Positions 1 through 8,072 of a stretch of DNA of 64,000 nucleotides are shown piece after piece (the stretch's first letter is position 1; each line of letters begins with the position of its first letter). The stretch is from an uncultured Oscillospiraceae bacterium (lineage in GTDB: Bacteria; Bacillota; Clostridia; Oscillospirales; Oscillospiraceae), in contig CAKUIM010000003.1 of the NCBI GenBank assembly GCA_934660965.1, positions 1 to 64,000 on the forward strand, written 5' to 3'. The position numbers and the translations under genes were made by a program. A model generated the notes under the pieces. It searched no databases. It saw only the letters and a program-made list of their open reading frames with translations, and was not told the origin of the DNA.

Positions 1-74
1 GTCTGTTTGGCCCCGACGACGACTGCACGAGAGCGCAGATCGTCACCTTCCTGTACAGAGCGTACAACAAGTAA
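1..74 (+). CDS. C-terminal end of an S-layer-homology (SLH) protein, partial
   Basis: Only the last 23 codons are inside the window, read from base 3 to a TAA at 72-74. They contain the residues CTRAQIVTFLYRA, the typical end of an SLH repeat, the module that anchors exported proteins to secondary cell-wall polymers. The rest of the protein lies to the left, so its enzymatic or structural role cannot be told. A strong terminator follows 8 bases after the stop, so the gene ends its transcription unit here. Confidence 0.65.
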   Translation, partial: LFGPDDDCTRAQIVTFLYRAYNK

Positions 75-82
75 ACGACAAG

Positions 83-113
83 CAGGGAACCCCTTTCGGG
101 GTTCCCTGTTTTT
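83..113 (+). terminator. intrinsic terminator of the SLH gene
   Basis: An 11-bp perfect stem (CAGGGAACCCC / GGGGTTCCCTG) with a TTTC loop is followed by five T residues. Confidence 0.9.
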
Positions 114-183
114 GTATCGGCAAAACCACGCGATAGCCTCGCAGAGGCATTTTCGCTGACACTCCCTGCCTTCAGAAAGGGTC

Positions 184-222
184 AAAAAAGAAATCAGCTG
201 CAAAACCAAGCGATTTTGCAGC
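184..222 (-). terminator. intrinsic terminator of the tRNA-Gly gene
   Basis: Read leftward, a GCTGCAAAA / TTTTGCAGC stem (197-205 with 214-222) lies just downstream of the tRNA. A T-rich tail with a run of six T follows. Confidence 0.75.
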
Positions 223-229
223 CGATCAA

Positions 230-303
230 TGGAGCGGATGACGGGAATCGAACCCGCGTCGCCAGCTTGGGAAGCTGGGGCCCTGCCATTAGACGACATC
301 CGC
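230..303 (-). tRNA. tRNA-Gly, anticodon CCC
   Basis: The reverse strand folds as a full cloverleaf. The acceptor stem is GCGGATG (297-303) with CATCCGC (234-240), the T arm carries GGTTCGATTCC, and the anticodon stem CCAGC/GCTGG encloses the loop TTCCCAA. The loop gives anticodon CCC, which reads GGG glycine codons. The 3' CCA is encoded (230-232). A single-gene unit is likely, with its own promoter upstream and terminator downstream. Confidence 0.95.
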
Positions 304-372
304 ATATATAATTCATATTTTGCCGGGGGGCTGTGCTCCGCCGCAGACGATATCTGCACGGAAGCATTTACG

Positions 373-401
373 ATTATAGTAGATACCGGGCAAAAAAGCA
401 A
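373..401 (-). promoter_or_regulatory. sigma-A-type promoter of the tRNA-Gly gene
   Basis: On the reverse strand TTGCTT (396-401) and TATAAT (373-378) are separated by 17 bp. They point at the tRNA, about 70 bp downstream. Confidence 0.75.
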
Positions 402-461
402 GGCCAAATTTCAAAAAATCCGGATATTTCCGCTTTGAACTCCGAAATGTGCGGTTTAGCC

Positions 462-490
462 TTGCAAAGTGCGGGCGCAGATGTTATAAT
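462..490 (+). promoter_or_regulatory. promoter of yebC
   Basis: TTGCAA (462-467) and a perfect TATAAT (485-490) are 17 bp apart, 60 bp upstream of the yebC start codon. Confidence 0.8.
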
Positions 491-550
491 TATCACCGAA
501 TTTTTACGGCTCAAGCTGCCGTTACAAAGGTACGAAGGGAAGATTTCACC

Positions 551-1279
551 ATGTCCGGACATTCCAAGTGGCATAACATCCAGAAAACCAAGGGCGCGGC
601 GGACGCCAAGCGCTCCGCGGCGTTCACCAAGATCGCCAAGGAGATGATCGTGGCGGTCAAGCAGGGCGGCTCCGGTGACCCGGCCAACAACTCCCGTCTG
701 GCCACCGTCATTGCCAAGGCCCGCGCGGCCAATATGCCCAACGACAACATCAAGCGCACCATCGAGAAGGCCCTGGGCTCCGGCAGCACCGACAGCTACG
801 AGGCCGTCACCTACGAGGGTTACGGCCCCGGCGGCGTGGCCGTCATCGTGGAGGCCCTCACCGACAACCGCCAGCGCACTGCCCCCAATGTGCGCCACAT
901 CTTCGATAAGTACGGCGGAAACCTGGGCGCTGCCGGCTGCGTGTCCTGGTCCTTCGACCAGAAGGGCGTGCTGGTCATTGAGCGCGAGGACCTGGACGAG
1001 GACGTGGCCATGATGGACGCGCTGGACTGCGGCGCCTCCGACTTCGAGGCGGAGGACGAGGTCTTCACCGTCTACACCACTCCCGACGACTTTGCCGCCG
1101 TGCTCACCGCGCTGGAGGAGAAGGGCTATACCTTCCTGTCCGCCCGGGTGGAGATGGTGCCCCAGAACTATGTCACCCTCTCCAACCCCGAGGACGTGAA
1201 GAACATGGAAAAGCTCATCGACTTCATGGAGGACGACGACGACGTCCAGAACGTCTGGCACAACTGGGATCAGGAGTAA
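551..1279 (+). CDS. yebC: YebC/PmpR family DNA-binding or translation-associated regulator
   Basis: The 242-residue product opens with MSGHSKWHNIQKTKGAADAK, the hallmark of the YebC/TACO1 family, and keeps the usual length of about 240. Members are cytoplasmic; some act as transcriptional regulators, and others are reported to help ribosomes through proline-rich stretches. The ATG at 551 is chosen because the family starts exactly here and a GAAGGGAAG ribosome site lies 8-16 bases upstream; a longer in-frame extension to 449 has no such support. It is transcribed alone from the promoter at 462-490. Confidence 0.93.
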   Translation: MSGHSKWHNIQKTKGAADAKRSAAFTKIAKEMIVAVKQGGSGDPANNSRLATVIAKARAANMPNDNIKRTIEKALGSGSTDSYEAVTYEGYGPGGVAVIVEALTDNRQRTAPNVRHIFDKYGGNLGAAGCVSWSFDQKGVLVIEREDLDEDVAMMDALDCGASDFEAEDEVFTVYTTPDDFAAVLTALEEKGYTFLSARVEMVPQNYVTLSNPEDVKNMEKLIDFMEDDDDVQNVWHNWDQE

Positions 1280-1300
1280 GCAGGCATTATCCGCATAAAA

Positions 1301-1336
1301 GTCCCCCGGACGGCGAAAAGGCCGCTCCGGGGGATT
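1301..1336. terminator. terminator between convergent yebC and tldE
   Basis: A strong stem TCCCCCGGA (1302-1310) / TCCGGGGGA (1326-1334) sits between the two converging genes. The T tract (CTTTTAT) is better on the reverse strand, so it serves tldE at least and may serve both. Confidence 0.75.
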
Positions 1337-1381
1337 TGCCGTCTGTTGCCTGGTGCGCACCGGGAGGACTGAGCCTACCGG

Positions 1382-2599
1382 TCAGGCCTTGTCCACGTCC
1401 ATTATCACCGCGCAGGTGACGCTGTCCTCCATGGGGTCGCCCTGCACGGCGCCGAGATAATCCCGGCTCAGCAGCTCATAGAAATTGCCGCCGACATTCA
1501 GCTCAGACAGGCGGCCCGCCAGCTTCCCGTCCTCCATGAGGTAGGCCAGCTGCACCGGGGTGGCAAAGTGGCCGTCCGGGGTGGTATCGCCGCCGGAGAC
1601 ATAGCCCACAAAAATGGCCTTGCCCGGGACGAGGGCGGCGAGGCGATCCGCGGTGGGCTCCAGATAGAACCGCCGGAAGCCGGGGGCGGGCACGCCGTCG
1701 TAGTCGGCCTGGGCGGTGCCCAGGTTGGGAAGGCCGAACCGCCGGGCGGACTTTTTTGTGGTGAGTACGCCGGTGAGCACGCCCTTCTCCGCAAGGGTGG
1801 GGCGCAGGCCGGGGGCTACGCAGCCCTCCGCGTCAAAAAAGCAGCAGCCCGGGTTGGTTTCCGGGTTCCGGTCGTCCCGGAGGGTCAGCTTTTCGGAAAA
1901 GGCCGGCTGCCCCAGCTTCCCGCTTAAAAGCGACGCGCCGGAGGCGTACATTTCACCGGAAAAGTGGGGGAGGAAGCTCTCGAAGAGCCCCGGGGCCTCC
2001 CAGACGACAGGGTAACGGCCGGGGGCAAGGTCGGCAGGGCGGTAAAAGGCGTCATACTGCGCCTTGAACTGCCCGAGAAGGGCCTCCGGGTCGAAATGGC
2101 TGCCGCAGTAGCCGAATACGGCGTCCATCAGGTTTCCGGAGCCCCGGCTCTGGGCGATGAGCTCGATGGAAATACTCCGGCCGGAGCTTGCAAGGCGGCG
2201 GCCCCGGGAATTGCGGTAGGTGCGTTTTTCATAGTTCAGGCTGATTTTATTGGAAAAGGCAAAGCGGGGGCAGGCCTCGCCCAGGCGGTCCAGAAAAGCC
2301 TGCATCGTGGGGATAAGCTCCGGCACCGGGATGATCTCTTCCTCGCGCAGCTCTTCCCGGACAAGCGCCTCGCCCAGGTCGCAGGGGTAGGGGATTTTCA
2401 GCGCCAGGGCGTCCTCGGCCTTGGCGGTCAGGGCGGCTTCATCGCACTGCCCCAGGCTGCCGGCCACGCCGATACAGTCGCCGTCATAGACCCGGACGGT
2501 GCCAGAGGTCTCGTCCTGCTCCCGGAAGCTGTCGATCCTGCCGGCGGTGACGTTGAGTGTCACGCTGCGGAAGGTTTGGGTCAAGAATTCTTTTTCCAT
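1382..2599 (-). CDS. tldE: TldE/PmbA-type subunit of the TldD/TldE peptidase
   Basis: The 405-residue protein matches the PmbA/TldE family in its C-terminal part (NVGGNFYELL, GDPMEDSVTCAVIMDV). TldE forms a heterocomplex with TldD that degrades unfolded or modified peptides and processes some ribosomally made peptides. It lacks the HExxxH zinc motif that its partner carries, as expected of the non-catalytic subunit. The ATG at 2599 is chosen because GAGGGAG sits 5 bases upstream; a GTG two codons earlier overlaps that site. It follows tldD by 10 bases, so the two are one operon. Confidence 0.88.
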   Translation of the reverse strand: MEKEFLTQTFRSVTLNVTAGRIDSFREQDETSGTVRVYDGDCIGVAGSLGQCDEAALTAKAEDALALKIPYPCDLGEALVREELREEEIIPVPELIPTMQAFLDRLGEACPRFAFSNKISLNYEKRTYRNSRGRRLASSGRSISIELIAQSRGSGNLMDAVFGYCGSHFDPEALLGQFKAQYDAFYRPADLAPGRYPVVWEAPGLFESFLPHFSGEMYASGASLLSGKLGQPAFSEKLTLRDDRNPETNPGCCFFDAEGCVAPGLRPTLAEKGVLTGVLTTKKSARRFGLPNLGTAQADYDGVPAPGFRRFYLEPTADRLAALVPGKAIFVGYVSGGDTTPDGHFATPVQLAYLMEDGKLAGRLSELNVGGNFYELLSRDYLGAVQGDPMEDSVTCAVIMDVDKA

Positions 2600-2609
2600 A
2601 TTCACTCCC

Positions 2610-3947
2610 TCACTGTACGTTCATGGATGACACCCGGACATAGGGCCCGCCGAAGCCAACGGGCAGGCCCATCTGCTCCAGCTTGCCACAGCCGCCGGAC
2701 ACAAAGGAGAGCAGCTCCACGTCCCGCGTCAGGCCGTCAATCAGCCCCAGCGTCTCAAAGACCGAGCCGGTGATGACGCTGATCTGCACCGGGCGGCCCA
2801 GCTTGCCGTCGACGATCTCATAGGCAAGGCTGGGGGCAATGGTAAAGGTGCTCATGCCGCTGCCGTGCTGGATGGTTTTGATAAAATAGCCCTTTTGGAT
2901 GGGCGTGAGCAGCTGCTCGAAGTCCTGGTCGCCGCCCTCGATATAGGTGGTGGTCATGCGCACGATGGGCTCGAAGGTGCAGTCCACCGCCCGGGCGTTG
3001 CCAGTCAGGCCCTCGCCCAGGGCGGCGGCGGTCTGGGCGCTGTGGAGCCGCCCGGCCAGGATGCCGTTTTTGATGAGGTAATTCTTACGCGCCCGGGTGC
3101 CCTCGTCGTCGTAAGGGGTATAGCCGCAGCCCGGGATGCTGCCGCACTCCGCGATGGACAGGATGGGGGAGGCCACCGTTTTCCCCAGCTGCCATTCCGC
3201 CCGCATGGACTCGTCGGAGAGCATGAAGTCGGACTCGGACTTGTGACCGAAGGACTCGTGGGCAAAGACGCCGGCGGCCTGGGGGGAGAGAACCACCGGA
3301 TATTTCCCGGGCGACACCGGGACGGAGCGGCGCAGGAAATCAGCCTGCTCCGCCACGGCGGCGCGGATTTGGTCCTCCAGGCCGCGGAGCTCGTCAAAGC
3401 GCGTGCCGCCCTTCTGCCAGTAGCCGGAAAATTTTTTGTCCCCCTCGGCCATATCCCAGGAGAGGGCCAGGCCGCAGGTCTGGTAGTCGTAGGTGATGTC
3501 CGCGCCCAGGCTGGAGCAGAAGTGAAAGAGGCTGCTGCGGTCAAGATACCGGGCCCGGGCCAGGGTGATGCAGGGCTCTTCGGCCATCAGGGGCAGGCAG
3601 GAACGGATGAGCGCCTGCTTTTCCTCCATGGGGACGTCCCGGACCGAGCAGTGCCGGAAGCACCAGAGCGCGTCATGGTTGCGCTCGAACCGCCGGACGA
3701 TGGGGTCGTCCTCGATATTGGGGTTTTCGGCGGCAGCGGCGTACAGCCCGTCCAGCGTCTCCTGCAGGCGGTCCAGATCGGTCACGGCGGCGTAGTACCA
3801 GAGCCTGCCGTCGTAGACCCGGAGAAACGCCCGCCGCTCCATCCGGTTTTTGATTTCCTCCAGGACGCCGCCCTTATAGCTAATGATGGTGCGGCTGCGG
3901 TCTTCTGTGCGCACGTCGGCATAAAAGCCGTCACGAAACCGGAGCAT
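2610..3947 (-). CDS. tldD: TldD metalloprotease, catalytic subunit
   Basis: The product of about 445 residues carries the TldD zinc motif HESFGH (HExxxH) near residue 230. The distal glycine-rich region SFVSGGCGKLEQMGL fits the family, in which a conserved cysteine supplies the third metal ligand. With TldE it makes the TldD/E peptidase. The ATG at 3947 has AGGAGGG 8 bases upstream; an upstream TTG at 3953 is too close to that site. The gene is slightly shorter than E. coli TldD (about 480). A promoter lies at 3982-4011 and tldE follows at once. No dedicated substrate peptide gene was seen nearby. Confidence 0.9.
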   Translation of the reverse strand: MLRFRDGFYADVRTEDRSRTIISYKGGVLEEIKNRMERRAFLRVYDGRLWYYAAVTDLDRLQETLDGLYAAAAENPNIEDDPIVRRFERNHDALWCFRHCSVRDVPMEEKQALIRSCLPLMAEEPCITLARARYLDRSSLFHFCSSLGADITYDYQTCGLALSWDMAEGDKKFSGYWQKGGTRFDELRGLEDQIRAAVAEQADFLRRSVPVSPGKYPVVLSPQAAGVFAHESFGHKSESDFMLSDESMRAEWQLGKTVASPILSIAECGSIPGCGYTPYDDEGTRARKNYLIKNGILAGRLHSAQTAAALGEGLTGNARAVDCTFEPIVRMTTTYIEGGDQDFEQLLTPIQKGYFIKTIQHGSGMSTFTIAPSLAYEIVDGKLGRPVQISVITGSVFETLGLIDGLTRDVELLSFVSGGCGKLEQMGLPVGFGGPYVRVSSMNVQ

Positions 3948-3981
3948 GGCCAAGCCCTCCTTTGTATTGTCGATTTTTCTC

Positions 3982-4011
3982 AGTATACCTTCTTGCGGGC
4001 AAAGGAGGCAA
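3982..4011 (-). promoter_or_regulatory. promoter of tldD-tldE
   Basis: Reverse strand TTGCCT (4006-4011), an 18-bp spacer and TATACT (3982-3987). It lies between the rnpB terminator and the tldD start. Confidence 0.65.
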
Positions 4012-4030
4012 GCGTTTGGAAAAATTTAAT

Positions 4031-4075
4031 AAAAGGGCAGAGCCCCGGCACAGAAATTGTGCCAAGGGCTCTGCC
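4031..4075 (-). terminator. intrinsic terminator of rnpB
   Basis: Read leftward, GGCAGAGCCC pairs with GGGCTCTGCC around a second inner stem (GGCACA/TGTGCC). The tail is CTTTTATT. It begins 10 bases after the mature 3' end of RNase P RNA. Confidence 0.85.
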
Positions 4076-4084
4076 GCTTTCTGG

Positions 4085-4443
4085 TGCAAGCAAGCCTGTA
4101 AGCCGGGTTCTGTCATTTAAGACAGCCATCTATCTTGGCGCGCCGTTGCCGGTGCGCTCCAGCCACCTCCATAACGCGGCCGGGCCGGCCGTATGCGTTG
4201 CCACGGTGTTGCTCCGGATAGAGTTTACAGCGGTGCGCTGTTCCCAGGCACCGGGCGGGCGCTTATCTCCGCCTTTCCACCCTTACTCCGCCGGCGCGGA
4301 CGCCGGCGGGGCGGTATATCTCTGTTGCACTTGTCCTGAAGTTGCCTTCGGCGGGCGTTACCCGTTATCCTTGCCCTGTGGAGCCCGGACTTTCCTCATG
4401 GGGGGCCTTTCGGCCGTACCACGCGGCTGTCCAGCTTGCTTGC
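4085..4443 (-). ncRNA. rnpB: RNase P RNA (bacterial class A)
   Basis: The RNA of about 359 nt is the catalytic subunit of RNase P, which trims the 5' leader of tRNA precursors. The ends pair as P1 (GCAAGCAAGCTGG at 4431-4443 with GGCTTGCTTGC at 4086-4096). The universally conserved blocks are present on the reverse strand: GAGGAAAGTCCGGGCTCC near the 5' end, GGGTAA and AGAGATA internally, and ACAGAACCCGGCTTA near the 3' end. A promoter and a terminator bracket it, so it is an independent unit. Confidence 0.97.
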
Positions 4444-4450
4444 AAAAAGC

Positions 4451-4479
4451 ATTGTACTTGACGGGATTATAATTGTCAA
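4451..4479 (-). promoter_or_regulatory. promoter of rnpB
   Basis: Reverse strand TTGACA (4474-4479), 17 bp, TACAAT (4451-4456), ending 7 bases before the mature 5' end. Its -35 box lies on the same bases as the murD -35 box. Confidence 0.88.
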
Positions 4480-4501
4480 ATCAAAATATTCAGGGTATAA
4501 T
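4473..4501 (+). promoter_or_regulatory. promoter of murD
   Basis: TTGTCA (4473-4478), 17 bp, perfect TATAAT (4496-4501). The -35 box overlaps the rnpB -35 box on the other strand by five bases. Confidence 0.85.
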
Positions 4502-4556
4502 AAATAAGTTAGAGTTTCGGCGGCGGCGCCGCCTGATTCTGGATAAAGGAGTTTTG

Positions 4557-5936
4557 ATGATGGAATCCGCACTGGATGAATATCTGGAGAGCCTGAAGGG
4601 CAAGCGCGTGGCCGTGTTGGGCCTGGGCATCTCCAACCGGCCGCTGGTGGAGCTGCTGCTGCGCGCCGGGGCGCAGGTGACTGCCTGCGACCGCCGGGAG
4701 CGCGCCGCCTTTGACGGCTATATCGACGAGCTGGAGCGCCGGGGCTCGGTGTGCTGCCTGGGGGAGGGCTACCTTGACCACCTGGAGGGGGCCCAGGTCA
4801 TTTTCCGCACCCCCGGCATGCGCCCGGACCTTCCGCAGATTGAGACGGCCAAGGCCCGGGGGGCGGTGCTCACCTCGGAGATGGAGGCCTTTTTCTCCGT
4901 GTGTCCCTGCCGCATCATCGCCGTCACCGGCTCGGACGGAAAGACCACCACCACCAGCATTATCGCGGGGCTTCTGAAGGCCTCTGGCTGCCGGGTGTAT
5001 GTGGGGGGCAACATCGGCCACCCGCTCCTTGACCGGGCAGGGGAGATGCGCGCGGAGGATTTCGCGGTGCTGGAGCTGTCCTCCTTCCAGCTGATGACCA
5101 TGGACCAGAGTCCGGATGTAGCGGTGATCACAAACCTCGCCCCCAACCATCTGGACGTCCACCGGGACATGCAGGAGTATGTGGACGCCAAGCGCAACAT
5201 CTTCCTGCACCAGAGCTGCGAGAGCAAGCTGGTGCTCAATGCCGACAACGACCTTACCGCCGCCATGGCCGGTGAGGCCCGGGGCAGCGTCACCCTCTTC
5301 AGCCGTAAAAAGAACCTGGGCCGGGGCTTCTGGCTCCAGGACGGCGCCATCGTCCGGGACGGCCGTCCCGTCCTGCCGGCGGCGGACATCCTCATTCCCG
5401 GCGACCACAACATTGAGAACTATATGGCCGCCATGGCGGCGGTGGACGGCCTTGTCTCCGACGAAACCATCCGCAGCTTTGCCCGCACCTTCCCCGGGGT
5501 GGCCCACCGCATCGAGCTGGTGCGGGAGGTGGACGGCGTGCGCTATTATAACGACTCCATCGCCTCCAGCCCCAGCCGCACCATCGCCGGGCTGCGCTCC
5601 TTCCGCCAGAAGGTGATCCTCATCGCCGGCGGCTACGATAAGCACATCCCATACGAACCCCTGGGGCCGGAGATTGTGGAGAAGGTCCGGCTGCTCATCC
5701 TGGCCGGGGCTACCGCACCCAAGATCCGCGCGGCGGTGGAGGGGGCCCCCGGCTACGCCCCCGGCGCGCCGGAGATCATGGAACGTGAGAGTCTTGCCGA
5801 TGCCGTGGCCGCCGCCCGCTCGGCCGCAAAGCCCGGGGACATCGTGCTGCTCTCTCCGGCCAGCGCGTCCTTCGACCAGTTCCGGAACTTTGAAGAGCGG
5901 GGCAACGCCTTCCGCGCCCTGGTGGAGGCATTTTGA
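4557..5936 (+). CDS. murD: UDP-N-acetylmuramoylalanine-D-glutamate ligase
   Basis: MurD adds D-glutamate to UDP-MurNAc-L-alanine in cytoplasmic peptidoglycan precursor synthesis. The 459-residue protein shows the Mur ligase order: an N-terminal Rossmann-like domain (VLGLGISN near residue 19), the ATP loop VTGSDGKTTTTS at about 123-134, NLAPNHLDVH in the central domain, and the C-terminal SPASASFDQFRNFEERG signature typical of MurD. The ATG at 4557 follows AAAGGAG by 5 bases; an open extension to 4473 overlaps the promoter and is rejected. No other division or cell-wall genes adjoin it, unlike the classical dcw cluster. Confidence 0.96.
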   Translation: MMESALDEYLESLKGKRVAVLGLGISNRPLVELLLRAGAQVTACDRRERAAFDGYIDELERRGSVCCLGEGYLDHLEGAQVIFRTPGMRPDLPQIETAKARGAVLTSEMEAFFSVCPCRIIAVTGSDGKTTTTSIIAGLLKASGCRVYVGGNIGHPLLDRAGEMRAEDFAVLELSSFQLMTMDQSPDVAVITNLAPNHLDVHRDMQEYVDAKRNIFLHQSCESKLVLNADNDLTAAMAGEARGSVTLFSRKKNLGRGFWLQDGAIVRDGRPVLPAADILIPGDHNIENYMAAMAAVDGLVSDETIRSFARTFPGVAHRIELVREVDGVRYYNDSIASSPSRTIAGLRSFRQKVILIAGGYDKHIPYEPLGPEIVEKVRLLILAGATAPKIRAAVEGAPGYAPGAPEIMERESLADAVAAARSAAKPGDIVLLSPASASFDQFRNFEERGNAFRALVEAF

Positions 5937-5992
5937 ACCCACCGCCCCGAGGGGGCAGACAAGATACACAAGACACAAAGGAAGTGACAACC

Positions 5993-7033
5993 GTGGAAGT
6001 AAGAGAAATGCTGGAGCGGCTGTGCGCTGTGGGCGCGCCCTCCGGCTTTGAAGGCCCGGCTGCTGCGGCCGCACTGGAGCTGCTGCGCCCGCTGATGGAC
6101 GAGGTCTGGACCGACCGGCTGGGCAACGTCATCGGCGTGCGCCGCTGCGGGAAGGAAAACGCCCCCCGGCTGCTGCTGGACGCCCACCTCGACGAGATCG
6201 GCCTTGTGGTCACGGGGATCGAGAAGGGCTTTTTGCGCTTTGGAACCATCGGCGGGGTAGACCAGCGGATGCTGCCCGACCGGGAGCTGACCATCCTCAC
6301 CGACCCGCCCCGTTTGGGGGTGGTGGCCTGCCTGCCGCCCCACGTCCTCTCCCCGGAGGACCGCGAAAAGGCGCCCCCCATCGACGAGTTTTTCGTGGAC
6401 ACCGGCCTTTCCCAGGAGGAAGCTAAGAATTGCATCCCCATCGGCACCCCCATGGTGTTCCGCGCCGGCTTTACCGCCCTGGGGGAGCATCAGCTGTGCG
6501 CCAAGTCGATGGACGACCGCTCCTGCTTTGTCTCGCTGCTGCGGGCGGCCCAGCTTCTGCAGGGCAGGGAGCTGGACGTGGATTTGTATATCATGGGCAG
6601 CACCCGGGAGGAGGTCAGCGGCACCGGCGCCATTGCCGGCACCCGCTCCATCAATCCGGACTACTGCGTGGCGGTGGACGTGACCCACGGGAGGACGCCG
6701 GACAGCCCCAAGGACCGGACCTGCGCCATCGGCGGCGGGCCGGCCATCGGCATCGGCCCCAACATGACCCGCTGGATGACCACGCGGCTCTTCGAGAAGG
6801 CCGAGCAGGCGGGCATCCCCGTCCAGAAGGAGGTCATGAGCGGCCACACCGGCACCAACGCCTGGGGCATGCAGGTGTGCAATGAGGGCATCGCCACGGC
6901 GGTGGTGTCCCTGCCGCTCAAGTATATGCACACGCCGGTAGAGGTGCTGGACGTAAACGACCTGGAGGCTGTGGCGCAGCTGCTCGCGGCCTTTGTCCAG
7001 GGCCTTGGAAAGGAGGGCGGCGCCCAATGGTAA
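5993..7033 (+). CDS. M42 family glutamyl/lysyl-type aminopeptidase, copy 1
   Basis: The 346-residue protein is an M42 (TET-type) metallo-aminopeptidase, a family that forms large cytoplasmic shells trimming peptides from their N-termini. Expected metal and catalytic residues are visible: DAHLDEIG (His65), DDRS (about 174-177), the Glu pair in TREEVSGTG (206-207), Asp229 in VDVTHG and His313 in KYMHTP. A GTG start at 5993 is chosen because AAAGGAAG lies about 8 bases upstream; an earlier TTG overlaps the murD stop. It leads three tandem M42 genes and overlaps the next by 7 bases. Confidence 0.9.
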   Translation: MEVREMLERLCAVGAPSGFEGPAAAAALELLRPLMDEVWTDRLGNVIGVRRCGKENAPRLLLDAHLDEIGLVVTGIEKGFLRFGTIGGVDQRMLPDRELTILTDPPRLGVVACLPPHVLSPEDREKAPPIDEFFVDTGLSQEEAKNCIPIGTPMVFRAGFTALGEHQLCAKSMDDRSCFVSLLRAAQLLQGRELDVDLYIMGSTREEVSGTGAIAGTRSINPDYCVAVDVTHGRTPDSPKDRTCAIGGGPAIGIGPNMTRWMTTRLFEKAEQAGIPVQKEVMSGHTGTNAWGMQVCNEGIATAVVSLPLKYMHTPVEVLDVNDLEAVAQLLAAFVQGLGKEGGAQW

Positions 7034-8052
7034 ATACGCTGAAAACGCTGTGCGCCCTGCCCGGCGTGTCCTCCTGGGAGGACGAGGTGCGCGATTACAT
7101 CCGTTCCCGGGTGGAGCCCCATGCCGACAGCGTCCGGGTGGACGCCATGGGCAACCTCATCGTATTCAAAAAAGGGGAGAAGCCCACAGGGAATAAGCTG
7201 ATGCTCTGCGCCCATATGGACGAGGTTGGCCTGATGGTCCGCACCATCACCGACGAGGGCTACCTGAAATTCTCCTGCGTAGGGGGCATCGACCGCCGGG
7301 TGCTGCTGGGCAAGCAGGTGCTGGTGGGGCCGAAGAAGGTCCCCGGCATCATCGGGCTCAAGGCCATCCATATGACCACGCCGGAGGAGCGCAAAAGTGT
7401 TCCCAAGCTGGAGGACTATTACATCGACATCGGCGCCGTCAGCGGGGAAGAGGCCCGGGTACAGGTGAGCGAGGGGGACTGCTGCGTCTTTGTAAGCGAT
7501 GCGGTGGAGTTTGGCGGCGGCATGCTCAAGGCCAAGGCCATTGACGACCGGGTGGGCTGCGCAGTGCTGCTGAAGCTTCTGGAGGAGCCGCTGCCCATGG
7601 ACTGCACCTTCGTCTTTACCGTGCAGGAGGAGGTGGGCACCAGGGGCGCCTTCGGCGCGGCCTTCTCCGTCACGCCGGACATCGCCCTGGTGCTGGAGGG
7701 CACCACCGCGGCGGACAACCCCGCCCTGGAGGAGCACTGCCAGGTGTGCTGGCCCGGCCGCGGCCCGGTGATCTCCTGGATGGACGGCGGCGCCATTTAC
7801 GACCGGGCACTCTTCGAGCTGCTGCGGGACCTGGCGGAGCAAAACGGCATCCCCTGGCAGATGAAGCACTATCTGGCCGGCGGGACGGACGCCAGCGCCA
7901 TCCAGAAAACTAAGGCGGGCGTCCGGGTGACGGGCATCTCCGCCGCAGTGCGCTATCTCCACGCCCCCAGCAGCGTGGCAAGCATTTCCGATATGAAGCA
8001 TATGCTCACCCTGGCGCGGCTGTTTGTGCAGTCTGTCGCCGCCGGGTGCTGA
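7027..8052 (+). CDS. M42 family aminopeptidase, copy 2
   Basis: This 341-residue paralogue keeps the M42 layout: CAHMDEVG (His63), IDDRVG (173-174), QEEVGTRG (Glu201-202) and RYLHAP (His312). At the position where copy 1 has the VDVTHG aspartate it has LVLEGT, a glutamate, a change found in other M42 members. The ATG overlaps the end of copy 1, so translation is probably coupled. The differing substrate-binding regions suggest division of peptide specificity, possibly in mixed oligomers, which is inference. Confidence 0.9.
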   Translation: MVNTLKTLCALPGVSSWEDEVRDYIRSRVEPHADSVRVDAMGNLIVFKKGEKPTGNKLMLCAHMDEVGLMVRTITDEGYLKFSCVGGIDRRVLLGKQVLVGPKKVPGIIGLKAIHMTTPEERKSVPKLEDYYIDIGAVSGEEARVQVSEGDCCVFVSDAVEFGGGMLKAKAIDDRVGCAVLLKLLEEPLPMDCTFVFTVQEEVGTRGAFGAAFSVTPDIALVLEGTTAADNPALEEHCQVCWPGRGPVISWMDGGAIYDRALFELLRDLAEQNGIPWQMKHYLAGGTDASAIQKTKAGVRVTGISAAVRYLHAPSSVASISDMKHMLTLARLFVQSVAAGC

Positions 8053-8072
8053 AAGACAGGAGGATTACACAA

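Noticed and set aside
374..1360. Long open frame antisense to yebC
   Set aside because: It has no ribosome site and no family resemblance. It arises from the GC-rich codon bias of yebC on the other strand, as do most long antisense frames in this window.
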